Assembly (NCBI RefSeq): GCF_027922005.1 | Contig: NZ_BSEV01000010.1 | Span: 91,272-155,271, forward strand | DNA length: 64,000 bases | Source: Streptosporangium carneum | GTDB lineage: Bacteria > Actinomycetota > Actinomycetes > Streptosporangiales > Streptosporangiaceae | Direction: 5' to 3' | Part shown: piece after piece, positions 35,432 to 43,422 of the stretch | Numbering within the stretch: the stretch's first letter is position 1 | How the letters are laid out: every line of letters starts with the position of its first letter | Made by a program: the position numbers and the translations under genes | Notes under the pieces: generated by a model | Seen by the model: only the letters and a program-made list of their open reading frames with translations | Databases searched by the model: none | Told to the model about the DNA's origin: nothing

Positions 35432-35952
35432 GAAGGGGGTTCCTCTGGAAGGCGGCGCGCGCCTGGGGCGCCGCGGATGTGCGGGGACGCCGAAGTGCCG
35501 CACCCGGTGGGTGCGGTCAACGACGAGGTCCTACGCACAGAGAAGGAACACGCCCGCCACCCTAACAACGCTCCGTCGTTGGAGTCAGCCCCGTTTCCGG
35601 TGAGCGCCCCTGTGGCCCCCGGAACTCACCACGGCATGCCGAGGCGCTTGAGCTGACGGCGTTCCGCCGCCGAGGTCGGCCCCGTTGCCAGCTGGAGCCG
35701 CCCTCAGAGCACCGGCTCTCCCAGGATCGGAAACGCCGGTGAGCGGCGGAGACGTTCGGCGAATCCCGTGAGCGCCGCTCACGGGAAGGGCACGCCGGAC
35801 GCCGCCCCAGACGCCGGGCGAGGCCGTCTCACCGGATCGGCGTGCGGCGCTGGGACGGTAACCGGTCCGTAGGAGGTGTCATCCGTCCCGGTGAGGTCGC
35901 CTCACCGGATCGGCGTGCGGCGAGCAGGACGGAAACCCTCCGCGTCGGAGTG
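35432..35952. other. Intergenic stretch with palindrome and direct repeat
   Basis: No gene seen. It contains a perfect hairpin (TCCCGTGAGCG and its complement around C, 35764-35786) and a 21-base direct repeat beginning TCACCGGATCGG at 35829 and 35902. Confidence 0.6.
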
Positions 35953-36456
35953 TCACCCCATGGTCTTCGAGCCGTCCAGGGACTCGCGGATGATGTCGGC
36001 GTGACCCGCGTGCTGCGAGGTCTCGGCGATGAGGTGGAGCAGGACCCGGCGAACCGACCTGCGCGCGCCCGGCTCGAACCACGGGGCCGGCGGGAGGGGG
36101 TAGGAGGCGTCCAGGTCGAGCGTCGCCACCAGCTCGTCGGTCGTGTGGGCCACCTTGTCGTAGGCGTCGAGCAGACCGGCCAGCGTCTCGCCCTCAAGCA
36201 TGCGGAACTGGTTCGCCCAGTCGCCCTCCCCGCCCGTCATCGCCTCGGGGTCTCCGAGCGCGAACCGCATCCAGCGGGCCTCGACGTCTGCCACGTGCTT
36301 GATCAGGCCGCCCAGGCACAGCTCGCTCGCGGTGGTGCGCAGCGCCGCCTGCTCGTCGGTCAGGCCGGCGACCGTGTGACGCAGGAAGCCTCGCTGCATG
36401 ACCAGCGACTCCAGCAGGTCGGCGCGCTCACCGGTCAGGGTCTTGTTCTCCGTCAT
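35953..36456 (-). CDS. DinB-family protein
   Basis: 167 residues, four-helix bundle pattern of the DinB/DUF664 group: LLESLVMQRGFLRHTVAGLT, LGGLIKHVADVEARWM and HLIAETSQHAGHADIIRES. The three metal-ligand His positions (GLIKH, HLIAETSQH, HAGH) are present. Relatives include bacillithiol/mycothiol S-transferases, so thiol-dependent detoxification is plausible. Start 36456 follows a GTTATG context; other upstream starts lack support. Confidence 0.9.
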   Translation of the reverse strand: MTENKTLTGERADLLESLVMQRGFLRHTVAGLTDEQAALRTTASELCLGGLIKHVADVEARWMRFALGDPEAMTGGEGDWANQFRMLEGETLAGLLDAYDKVAHTTDELVATLDLDASYPLPPAPWFEPGARRSVRRVLLHLIAETSQHAGHADIIRESLDGSKTMG

Positions 36457-36686
36457 AACCACGCCATCGGCCTTTCGGTCGTTCAGGGGGTGCGGGGGAT
36501 GCAGGGGACCCGTGGGAAACCCCTGTACGCACAGGTTAGAACGGCCCACCGACATTTCCGCCTCGCCGGATTCGGACCCGCCACGACCTCGGCCTCGCCG
36601 CTTCCCAAGGAGCCTCGGTGCGTCTCCGAGGGACCTCGGCACGCCCCGCTGAGGCGACGGGCAAAGCGGCCACTACTCTCGGAACC

Positions 36687-37229
36687 ATGTTCGACCAGCT
36701 CATCTGTCACTGCCTTCTCTGCGTCGCGCACGACGAGGATCTCGACGACTTCGACCGCGGCATCATCAGAAAGGTCGCAGAGCACGGATGGGCGGTCGTC
36801 ATGGTCCCCGAGGACGAGGACGGGCCCGGGTGGGCGTTCACCGTCGGGCTGTGGCACACCTTCCGCTCCCCCGAGATCTCCATGTTCGGGCTGGACATCG
36901 AGGTGATGAGAGGGTGTCTGAACACCCTCGCCGACCAGGTCGCGGCGGGGCGCGGCCTCGTGGCCGACCAGGAGCGGGACGACGTCATCAGGAACTACTC
37001 GGTCGTCACCAAGAACGTGGACCAGAGCTGGTACCGGTCGCTGTTCGGCATGGCGCTGCGCTTCTACCAGAGGCCTCCGTTGCCCTTCATGGAGGTGGTC
37101 TGGCCGGACAGCGCGGGCCGGTTCCCCTGGGATCCCCGGGCGACGCCGCGACTTCGCGATCTCCAGCCCTCACTGTGGATCCACAAGGACGACCACGCTC
37201 CGGGACCGTGGACGAAGCTGCCCCTGTAG
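36687..37229 (+). CDS. DUF4262 family protein
   Basis: 180 residues. The pattern WAVVMVPEDEDGPGWAFTVGLWHTF, ISMFGLDIEVMRGCLNTLAD and a later WYRSLFGMALRFYQ is that of DUF4262, a family of unknown function common in actinobacteria. The start ATG at 36687 follows GGAACC. Directly behind the stop is a ~90-base element also found behind the EF-hand gene at 53746. Confidence 0.85.
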   Translation: MFDQLICHCLLCVAHDEDLDDFDRGIIRKVAEHGWAVVMVPEDEDGPGWAFTVGLWHTFRSPEISMFGLDIEVMRGCLNTLADQVAAGRGLVADQERDDVIRNYSVVTKNVDQSWYRSLFGMALRFYQRPPLPFMEVVWPDSAGRFPWDPRATPRLRDLQPSLWIHKDDHAPGPWTKLPL

Positions 37230-37230
37230 T

Positions 37231-37319
37231 GCTGTGACCGGGAACGTTAACCGGGTCACGCGCCGTTCGACAGCGCCGGGCACGCCCAGGTCGGTGCTCG
37301 CCGTACCGGCGCTCAGAAA
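37231..37319. repeat. Dispersed intergenic element, copy 1
   Basis: About 75-80% identical (by eye) to 53750-53836. Contains arms AGCGCCGG (37272) and CCGGCGCT (37306) around a 26-base loop that includes a second short hairpin. The outer base pair is A-T here and G-C in the other copy, a paired change. Confidence 0.7.
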
Positions 37320-37325
37320 CACCAT

Positions 37326-37696
37326 GAACCCGGTGAGGGCATGCGGTCGCCTCACCGGCCGCACCGCCCAGGCAGGGTGAACCCGGTGAGGGCATGCGGT
37401 CGCCTTCCTGGCCGTACCACCCAAGCAAGACGAACCTGGTGAAGGCACACGGTCGCCTCACCGGCCGCACCGCCCAAGCAGGGTGAACCCGGTGGCGGCA
37501 GCGATCGCCTTCCTGGCCGTACCACCCAAGCAAGACGAACCCGGCGAGGGCATGCGGTCGCCTCACCGGCCGCACCGCCCAAGCAGGGTGAACCCGGTGG
37601 CGGCAAGGATCGCGCCTTCCTGGCCGCACCGCCCAGGCAGGGCGAATCCGGCGAGGGCGTGCGATCACCTCACCGGCCGCACCGCCCAGGCGGGTT
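37326..37696. repeat. 53-base tandem repeat, seven alternating copies
   Basis: Units start at 37326, 37379, 37432, 37485, 37537, 37590 and 37644. Odd units carry a CCTCACCGGCCGCACC version and even units a CCTTCCTGGCC version, so the real period is 106 bases. Since 53 is not divisible by three the array is not coding. It occupies most of the gap 37230-37969; beyond it up to the GAF gene nothing else is seen. Confidence 0.92.
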
Positions 37697-37969
37697 GGTG
37701 GGCGGTCGGCCTCCTGGCGCGGTGTGTTCTCCGCCCCCGTGGTCGCGTGTCCCTCGTTCAGTGGCCGGAGGACTGACGGCCAGGTGTGGGGGTACGGACG
37801 GGAGACGGTCCGCCGGAGTCGTCGAGGGGGCCCGGAGGTCTCGGGTCTGTCCTTCGAAGATCGCCGGGGGCCGTTGACTACCGGACGGTAGGATTCGGCT
37901 GGTGCCTGTCACCAGTCCGTGCGGGCGTCATCTGAAGCGGTAGGCACGACAGAAGACGGATGAACAGGC

Positions 37970-39811
37970 ATGGCGGTGAACGACACCGGAGGCGGGAGGC
38001 GGGAGGCGCTCGACCGCACCGGCCTGTCGGCCCGGTCCGACCCGGGCATGGAGCGCTTCGCCGGGCTGGTGGCCCGGATCCTGCGGGCGCCGATGGCCCT
38101 GGTGTCCCTGGTGGAGGACGACCGGCAGGTCTTTCCCGGCCTGGTCGGCCTGACCGAACCGTGGGCCGGGCTCCGCCAGACCCCGCTGTCGCACTCGTTC
38201 TGCCAGCATGTCGTGGCCGGCGGCGAGCCGCTGGTCCTGGCCGACGCCCGGCTCGACGAGCGGCTGTGCGCCAGCCCGGCCATCGAGGCCCTGGGGATGG
38301 TCGCCTACGCCGGGATGCCGCTGACCGACGAGGAGGGCCGGGTGCTGGGGTCGCTGTGCGCGATCGACACCACGGCCCGGCAGTGGACGCAGGCGGAGCT
38401 GACCGATCTGGCCGACCTGGCGCAGGCCTGCTCGGGCGAGCTGCGGCTGCGCATCGTCTCGCACGCCGCCGACGTCGCCAGGCGCGAGGCCGAGGCGGCG
38501 CGCTCGGCCGCCCAGCGCGCGCAGGCCAACGCCGAGCTGCTGCTGCGCGCCTCCCAGGAGATGGCCGACACCGCCAGCGTGCAGGACGTGCGGCGACGAC
38601 TGCGGCACCTGGTCACCGGGCCCCTGACCCCGCACTACATCGGTCTGAGCCTGCTGAGCGGCGACCGGCTGGTACGGGTGCCCGACCCGGACACGCCGTA
38701 CGCGATGGAGGACGACTTCGGCCACTACGCCGCTGTTTCCGCCTTCCCCTCGGCGCGGGCGCTGCGTGAACGCCGGATCGTCTCCGTGCCCGACCGGGAG
38801 GATCTGACGCGCCACTACGGCGCCGAGGCGGTGGCCGCCTTCGACTCCCTGGGGCTGTCCTCCGCGATGTGCCTGCCGCTGATCGCCAGCCGCGGTCCCG
38901 TGGGTGTGATCATGGTCGGATGGAATCAGCCCCACCGGACCGACCTGGTGGAACGCGCGACGTTGAGCGCGCTGGCCAGCTACACCGCCCACGCCGTGGC
39001 GCGGGCGGTGTTCCTCGGCGAACGCATCACCGTGGCCCGGCAGCTGCAGAGCGCCATGCTGACCGACCTGCCCGCCACCCCCGGCCTGGACAGCGCCGCC
39101 CTGTATCTGCCGGCCGCCGACGACGACATGGTCGGGGGCGACTGGTACGACAGTTTCCCCCTGCCGCCCGCTCCCGGCCAGCCACAGGGCTCCTCCCTGG
39201 CGGTCACGGTCGGCGACATCACCGGCCACGACATGCGGGCCGCCACCCTGATGGGGCAGGTGCGCAGCATGCTGCGCCAGGCCGTGCTGGACCACCCCGC
39301 GCTCGGGCCCGCGGCCGCGCTGACCGCCCTCGAGCACGCCTGCCTCAGCCTGCCATTGGCCGCCACCGGCACCATCCTGCACGCCCGCCTGGACCACGTC
39401 GGCCCCGGCTGGACACTGACCTGGTCCAACGCCGGGCATCCGCCCCCGCTGCTGCTCCTGCCCGACGGGCGCACCTGCCAGCTGGACCGGCACGACGTCC
39501 TGTTCTATCCGGGCCTGCAGCACGGCCCGCGCACCGACCACCGCCTGACCCTGGAACCGGGCTCGACCCTGCTGCTGTACACCGACGGCCTCGTCGACCA
39601 GCCGGGCCACGACCTCTCCTGGGCCATCGACGAGGCTCGCGCCCTGCTGGCCGCCCACGGCGACCGGCCGCTGCCCGCGCTGCTGGAGACCCTGGCCGGT
39701 GAGCTGGCCGGGCCGAAGGCCGCCGACGACGTCGCCCTGCTGGCGATACGCGTCCCCCGCCGAGGGTCTCCGCCGGTGAACGGATCTCGCCTCAGCGCGG
39801 CAGAGCCCTGA
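37970..39811 (+). CDS. GAF-GAF-PP2C (SpoIIE-type) phosphatase
   Basis: 613 residues. Two GAF-like domains (about 25-165 and 190-350; first contains LSHSFCQHVV and LGSLCAIDT) precede a PPM/SpoIIE phosphatase domain with VGGDWYDSFPL and VGDITGHDMRAA metal-binding Asp motifs and a final KAADDVALLAIR. These soluble phosphatases act on anti-anti-sigma factors in response to small ligands. A partner kinase such as the RsbW-like protein at 19547 is possible but distant. Confidence 0.93.
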   Translation: MAVNDTGGGRREALDRTGLSARSDPGMERFAGLVARILRAPMALVSLVEDDRQVFPGLVGLTEPWAGLRQTPLSHSFCQHVVAGGEPLVLADARLDERLCASPAIEALGMVAYAGMPLTDEEGRVLGSLCAIDTTARQWTQAELTDLADLAQACSGELRLRIVSHAADVARREAEAARSAAQRAQANAELLLRASQEMADTASVQDVRRRLRHLVTGPLTPHYIGLSLLSGDRLVRVPDPDTPYAMEDDFGHYAAVSAFPSARALRERRIVSVPDREDLTRHYGAEAVAAFDSLGLSSAMCLPLIASRGPVGVIMVGWNQPHRTDLVERATLSALASYTAHAVARAVFLGERITVARQLQSAMLTDLPATPGLDSAALYLPAADDDMVGGDWYDSFPLPPAPGQPQGSSLAVTVGDITGHDMRAATLMGQVRSMLRQAVLDHPALGPAAALTALEHACLSLPLAATGTILHARLDHVGPGWTLTWSNAGHPPPLLLLPDGRTCQLDRHDVLFYPGLQHGPRTDHRLTLEPGSTLLLYTDGLVDQPGHDLSWAIDEARALLAAHGDRPLPALLETLAGELAGPKAADDVALLAIRVPRRGSPPVNGSRLSAAEP

Positions 39812-40005
39812 TCGGAACACCTCATCAGGACGGTGTCGTGTTTCGGACTCACCGGAGACTCAGAGGGACTCGCAGGCACTCGGGGGGACTCGGGGACTTG
39901 GGGGGACCCGTCGGGAGGTGAACGCCGAGACCCGGCGGACGTCCCGCGGGTTTCGCATGACACCCTGTCTCGATCGATCAGCACCAATACGGGACAGAAC
40001 ACGTG

Positions 40006-40944
40006 ATGACTGACCAAGACAGGCCGGATCGGGGCAGTGTCATCGACCTGCTGCAGCGCGTCGGCTCGGTGGCGCTCCCTGTCGGCGTCTCGCTCTACGC
40101 CCTGCTCTATCTGGGCATCCAACAGGTCTACGGCGTGTTCGACATCAGCCCCGAGCAGGCGGGCATCGACCAGGCGACCCTGTTCGGCCGCCTCGTCGGA
40201 TGCCTGATCCTGCTGGTCCTGGGGGGCGTGCCGGTCCTGGGCGCGCTGGTGGGGGTCGGCTGGCTGCTGGACAGACTCGCCCGGGGGTGGCTGGTCAGGC
40301 TGGGGCACGCCGTACGGGAACGCGCCTGGGCGGCGGCGGCCGTCGGCGCGGTGTGGTGCGGCGCGACGTACTGGGGTCTCCTCGGCTACGCGGGTCTCGC
40401 GGAGGGGACGGAGCTCGCCGTGATCGTGCTGGTCGCGGTGGGCATCGGGGTCGCGGTCTTCCTGGTGCCGTTCCGGCTGCTGCGCCGCCGCCCGACCGGC
40501 AGGGCCGGGATGCGGACCGTGATCGCCGCGTTCACCGGCATCGGGCTCGGATTCACGTTGATCGGGCAGATGGAGTCCGACGCCGTTGAGCTGGCCTCGA
40601 CCGGGCGCGGCAGCCTCGTGCTGAGCATGGTCGGCTTCCAGGACCAGTGGGTGGTCGCCACCACGGGGACCGGCAGGCCCGTGCGCGGCGTGCCGTTGCT
40701 GCTGCTGGGCGAGCACGAGGGGACGTACGCGTTCTACGACTGCGCCAGGCGGGAGACCTTCCGCCGCCCGATGGGCTCGACGGTGCTCCAGCAGATGGAG
40801 CTGGAGCCCGAGCACGACGAGAGCTTCACCTGCGCCGCCCCCGCCCCCGCGAAGGAGCCTCCGAAGAACCCCACACTGTCTCCGGAGAACTCCGCGCCCT
40901 CCTCGAAGAACCCCACACCGTCTTCGGAGGACCCCGCGCCGTAG
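40006..40944 (+). CDS. Four-TM membrane protein with Pro/Ser tail
   Basis: About 312 residues. Membrane segments: LPVGVSLYALLYLGI, LVGCLILLVLGGVPVLGALV, AAAVGAVWCGATYWGLLG and LAVIVLVAVGIGVAVFLV, then a β-rich extracytoplasmic region (GSLVLSMVGFQDQWVVATT) and a repeat tail (PKNPTLSPENSAPSSKNPT…). A GTG three bases earlier is also possible. No family recognised; it converges with the monooxygenase gene. Confidence 0.65.
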   Translation: MTDQDRPDRGSVIDLLQRVGSVALPVGVSLYALLYLGIQQVYGVFDISPEQAGIDQATLFGRLVGCLILLVLGGVPVLGALVGVGWLLDRLARGWLVRLGHAVRERAWAAAAVGAVWCGATYWGLLGYAGLAEGTELAVIVLVAVGIGVAVFLVPFRLLRRRPTGRAGMRTVIAAFTGIGLGFTLIGQMESDAVELASTGRGSLVLSMVGFQDQWVVATTGTGRPVRGVPLLLLGEHEGTYAFYDCARRETFRRPMGSTVLQQMELEPEHDESFTCAAPAPAKEPPKNPTLSPENSAPSSKNPTPSSEDPAP

Positions 40945-40951
40945 GACCCTG

Positions 40952-42436
40952 TCAGGCCGGTTTCCCGAACCAGCGGCCAAGGGCGGTCCGCAGGGTCGAC
41001 GGGTCGCCGGGAGACCGCCAGGCGACGTAGCCGTCGGGGCGGATCAGCACCGGCTCGCACCGCGCCCGTACGGTGTCCACCCGCCCGGCCCACTCCCGCG
41101 CCACCTCCACGAGCCGGTCGTCGTCCCCGAGGAACAGCGGCCTGCCCGCGCGGAGCAGCTCGACCAGCGTGACAACGCCTCCCACCCCTCCCGTGCCTCC
41201 AGCGGTGCCTCCTTCCGTCTTGAGCTCCGTGTCCTGGGCGAACGCGCCCGCGCCGGGGTGGCCGACGTCGTAGACCGTGTCCGTGGCGCTGAGCATGCCG
41301 CTCAGGTAGTCGTTGACCTCCCGCAACCTCATGAGCTCGGCGAACAGCTCGCGCAGTGGGTCGATCGCAGGGTCTGGACCGGCCAGGGCGGTCTGGGCGC
41401 GGACGTTCCACAGGACGCGGGCCGCCACCGGGTGCCGCTCGGCGTGGTAGCTGTCGAGCAGCCCCTCCGGGGCCTGACCGCGCACCTGCGCGGCGAGCTT
41501 CCAGCCCAGGTTCACAGCGTCCTCGAGGCCGGTGTTGAGCCCCTGCCCTCCCCAGGGGAAGTGCACGTGGGCGGCGTCCCCCGCGACGAGCACGCGCCCC
41601 CACCGGTAGGTCTCGGCCTGCAGCGCGGCGTCGCCGTACCGGGACAGTTCGCGCGGCTCGGTCATTCTGACGGGACGGCCCGCGATGTGCTCGGCCACGC
41701 TCCGCAGCTCCTCCAGGGTGACCGGGGCCCGCCGGTCGGCGTGCGGCCCCCGGAAGTCGTAGGTGCCGATCCGGCTGTGGCCGTGCACGCCTCCGCCCCA
41801 GACCATGAGCCAGCCGCGCGGGGTGCGGTGCCAGCCGCCGGGCAGGGGGTCGAGCAGCCGTACGTCGCCCATCAGCGCGGCGACGCCCGCCGGGGTTCCG
41901 GTGAACGGGATGCCGGCCAGCTCGCGGACGGCGCTGCGGGCTCCGTCCGCGCCGACGGCGTACCGGACGGCCAGCTCGTACGGCCCCGCCGGTCCCTCGA
42001 CGGTCAGCGTGACCCGGTCGTCGTCCTGGACGAGCCCGACGACCTCGTGTCCTCGCCGGATCCGGGCGCCCAGCTCGGCGGCGCGGTCGGCGAAGACCTG
42101 TTCCGCCCACGCCTGCGGGCTGCCGACGATGCTCGGCCCCTCTCCCGCGACCGCGCCGAGGTCGAGCTCGAACATGCCGGAGAAGTGGAAGCGCACGCCG
42201 CCGTAGGAGGACCTTCCCACCGCCTCCAGCAGCCCCCTGCGGTTGAGGAGCTGCGCGGTCCTGGCGTGCAGCGTGCCCGCCTTGGACTCCCCCGTCGGCG
42301 CGGGAAGCCGTTCGAGGACCACGACCCTGACGCCCTGGAGGGCGAGCTCGGCCGCGAGCAGCATGCCGACCGGACCGCCTCCGGCGACCGCGACGTCGAA
42401 ACCCAGGACGTCGGACTCGGCGATGTCGAATTCCAC
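40952..42436 (-). CDS. FAD-dependent aromatic monooxygenase (PHBH-type)
   Basis: 494 residues. FAD GxGxxG motif in VAVAGGGPVGMLLAAELALQG, DG motif YAVGADGARSAVR and the second FAD motif VLVAGDAAHVHFPWGGQGLN. C-terminal thioredoxin-like extension as in phenol and polyketide hydroxylases. Relatives hydroxylate aromatic compounds or inactivate rifamycins. It follows a 62-residue ORF by nine bases on the same strand and is divergent from an ArsR-type regulator, which probably controls it. Confidence 0.9.
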   Translation of the reverse strand: MEFDIAESDVLGFDVAVAGGGPVGMLLAAELALQGVRVVVLERLPAPTGESKAGTLHARTAQLLNRRGLLEAVGRSSYGGVRFHFSGMFELDLGAVAGEGPSIVGSPQAWAEQVFADRAAELGARIRRGHEVVGLVQDDDRVTLTVEGPAGPYELAVRYAVGADGARSAVRELAGIPFTGTPAGVAALMGDVRLLDPLPGGWHRTPRGWLMVWGGGVHGHSRIGTYDFRGPHADRRAPVTLEELRSVAEHIAGRPVRMTEPRELSRYGDAALQAETYRWGRVLVAGDAAHVHFPWGGQGLNTGLEDAVNLGWKLAAQVRGQAPEGLLDSYHAERHPVAARVLWNVRAQTALAGPDPAIDPLRELFAELMRLREVNDYLSGMLSATDTVYDVGHPGAGAFAQDTELKTEGGTAGGTGGVGGVVTLVELLRAGRPLFLGDDDRLVEVAREWAGRVDTVRARCEPVLIRPDGYVAWRSPGDPSTLRTALGRWFGKPA

Positions 42437-42445
42437 GGGGTCTCC

Positions 42446-42634
42446 TCAGGCGTCCACGCGCGCGGGCCGGGGGTCCGCGGCCCGGCGACGCCGGAAGGTC
42501 AGGGCGGGTAGGACGCTCAGCGGGAAGCCCCCGTGGACGACCGCGTACGCGCTGGTCACCCACTGCGGTGTGTAGGCGGAGAAGCCGAGATGGCAGCCTC
42601 GGGGAGGGGGCTGGGACGGGGAGGGGGACGGCAT
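42446..42634 (-). CDS. 62-residue hypothetical protein upstream of monooxygenase
   Basis: Starts at ATG 42634 after GAAGGAAGTC, a strong ribosome site. Sequence: Pro/Ser-rich start, then QWVTSAYAVVHGGFPLSVL, a possible membrane segment, and a basic tail FRRRRAADPRPARVDA. Probably the first gene of the monooxygenase operon. It could be a shortened transporter or DUF fragment; unrecognised. Confidence 0.5.
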   Translation of the reverse strand: MPSPSPSQPPPRGCHLGFSAYTPQWVTSAYAVVHGGFPLSVLPALTFRRRRAADPRPARVDA

Positions 42635-42737
42635 GACTTCCTTCGATTGTCCGACACATACGAACAGTTTGACTGTTCGGGATCCTCGTACAATTGAGCC
42701 GAGGCCGTCAAGTTCGTCTCTTCCGTACACTCGTTCC

Positions 42738-43070
42738 ATGACCGCCCTCCACCCGTCGCTCGAGCAGTTCCAGCTCGAAGAGGTGCTGGCCGCCCTCGGC
42801 CACCCGATCAGGGCGTCGATCGTGCGGACGCTCGCCTCCGGCGAGGAGATGTTCTGCGGCGCGATCGTCCCCGACGTCCCGAAGTCGACCCTCACCCACC
42901 ACTGGCGAGTGCTGCGCGAGAGCGGCGTCATCCGGCAGCGACCCTCGGGGCGCAAGCTCTACATCACCCTCCGCCGCGACGACCTCGACGCCCGTTTCCC
43001 CGGGCTGCTCGACCTCGTCCTGTCCGAGGAGACGTTCGGCGGGGCCGCCTGGCAGAGCGCCGCCGACTGA
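42738..43070 (+). CDS. ArsR-family regulator
   Basis: 110 residues with a winged helix: EEVLAALGHPIRASIVRTLA, then PKSTLTHHWRVLRESGVIRQ. Divergent from the 62-residue/monooxygenase operon; the ~100 bases between include AT-rich CGATTGTCCGACACATACGA, likely promoter sequence. Probable repressor responding to the enzyme's substrate. Confidence 0.9.
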   Translation: MTALHPSLEQFQLEEVLAALGHPIRASIVRTLASGEEMFCGAIVPDVPKSTLTHHWRVLRESGVIRQRPSGRKLYITLRRDDLDARFPGLLDLVLSEETFGGAAWQSAAD

Positions 43071-43422
43071 CCCCTCCCGCCCCGCCCTTCTCCTCTCCCG
43101 ACCCCGTCAGCGACTCCCGGCCCTCCCTGCCCCGCCGACGACACCCTGCCCTTCCCGGCCCCGTCGACGGATCCCCGGCGCCCTTCGCCGCGAAGAGAAT
43201 GCCTTCCGTCGGCGAAAGTCAGCCGCCGAAGCGACAAAAGGGCCGATCAACGCGCTCGTCGACTCCACACGGCATTTCCGATGGCGTCCGGCCCACAGAG
43301 CGGGCCTCTCTTACCTGAACTCTTTCTGGAACGTGCCACATTTCATGGATTTGCGAACACCAGAGCGACCTGCGACTTTTATGCGATTGTTGTTCCGGTG
43401 TTCACCTACGGGGAGGGGTTCG
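43071..43422. other. Intergenic region, pyrimidine-rich then AT-richer
   Basis: First ~110 bases are C/T-rich on the plus strand without coding signals; the rest, nearer 43280-43400, is AT-richer and likely holds the promoter of the channel gene. No gene seen. Confidence 0.4.

Noticed and set aside
37170..37668. Repetitive minus-strand ORFs over the 53-base array
   Set aside because: Repeat length is not a multiple of three, so the frame shifts through every register; not a repeat protein.
37326..37696. CRISPR array at the 53-base repeats
   Set aside because: No unique spacers; the entire unit is repeated.
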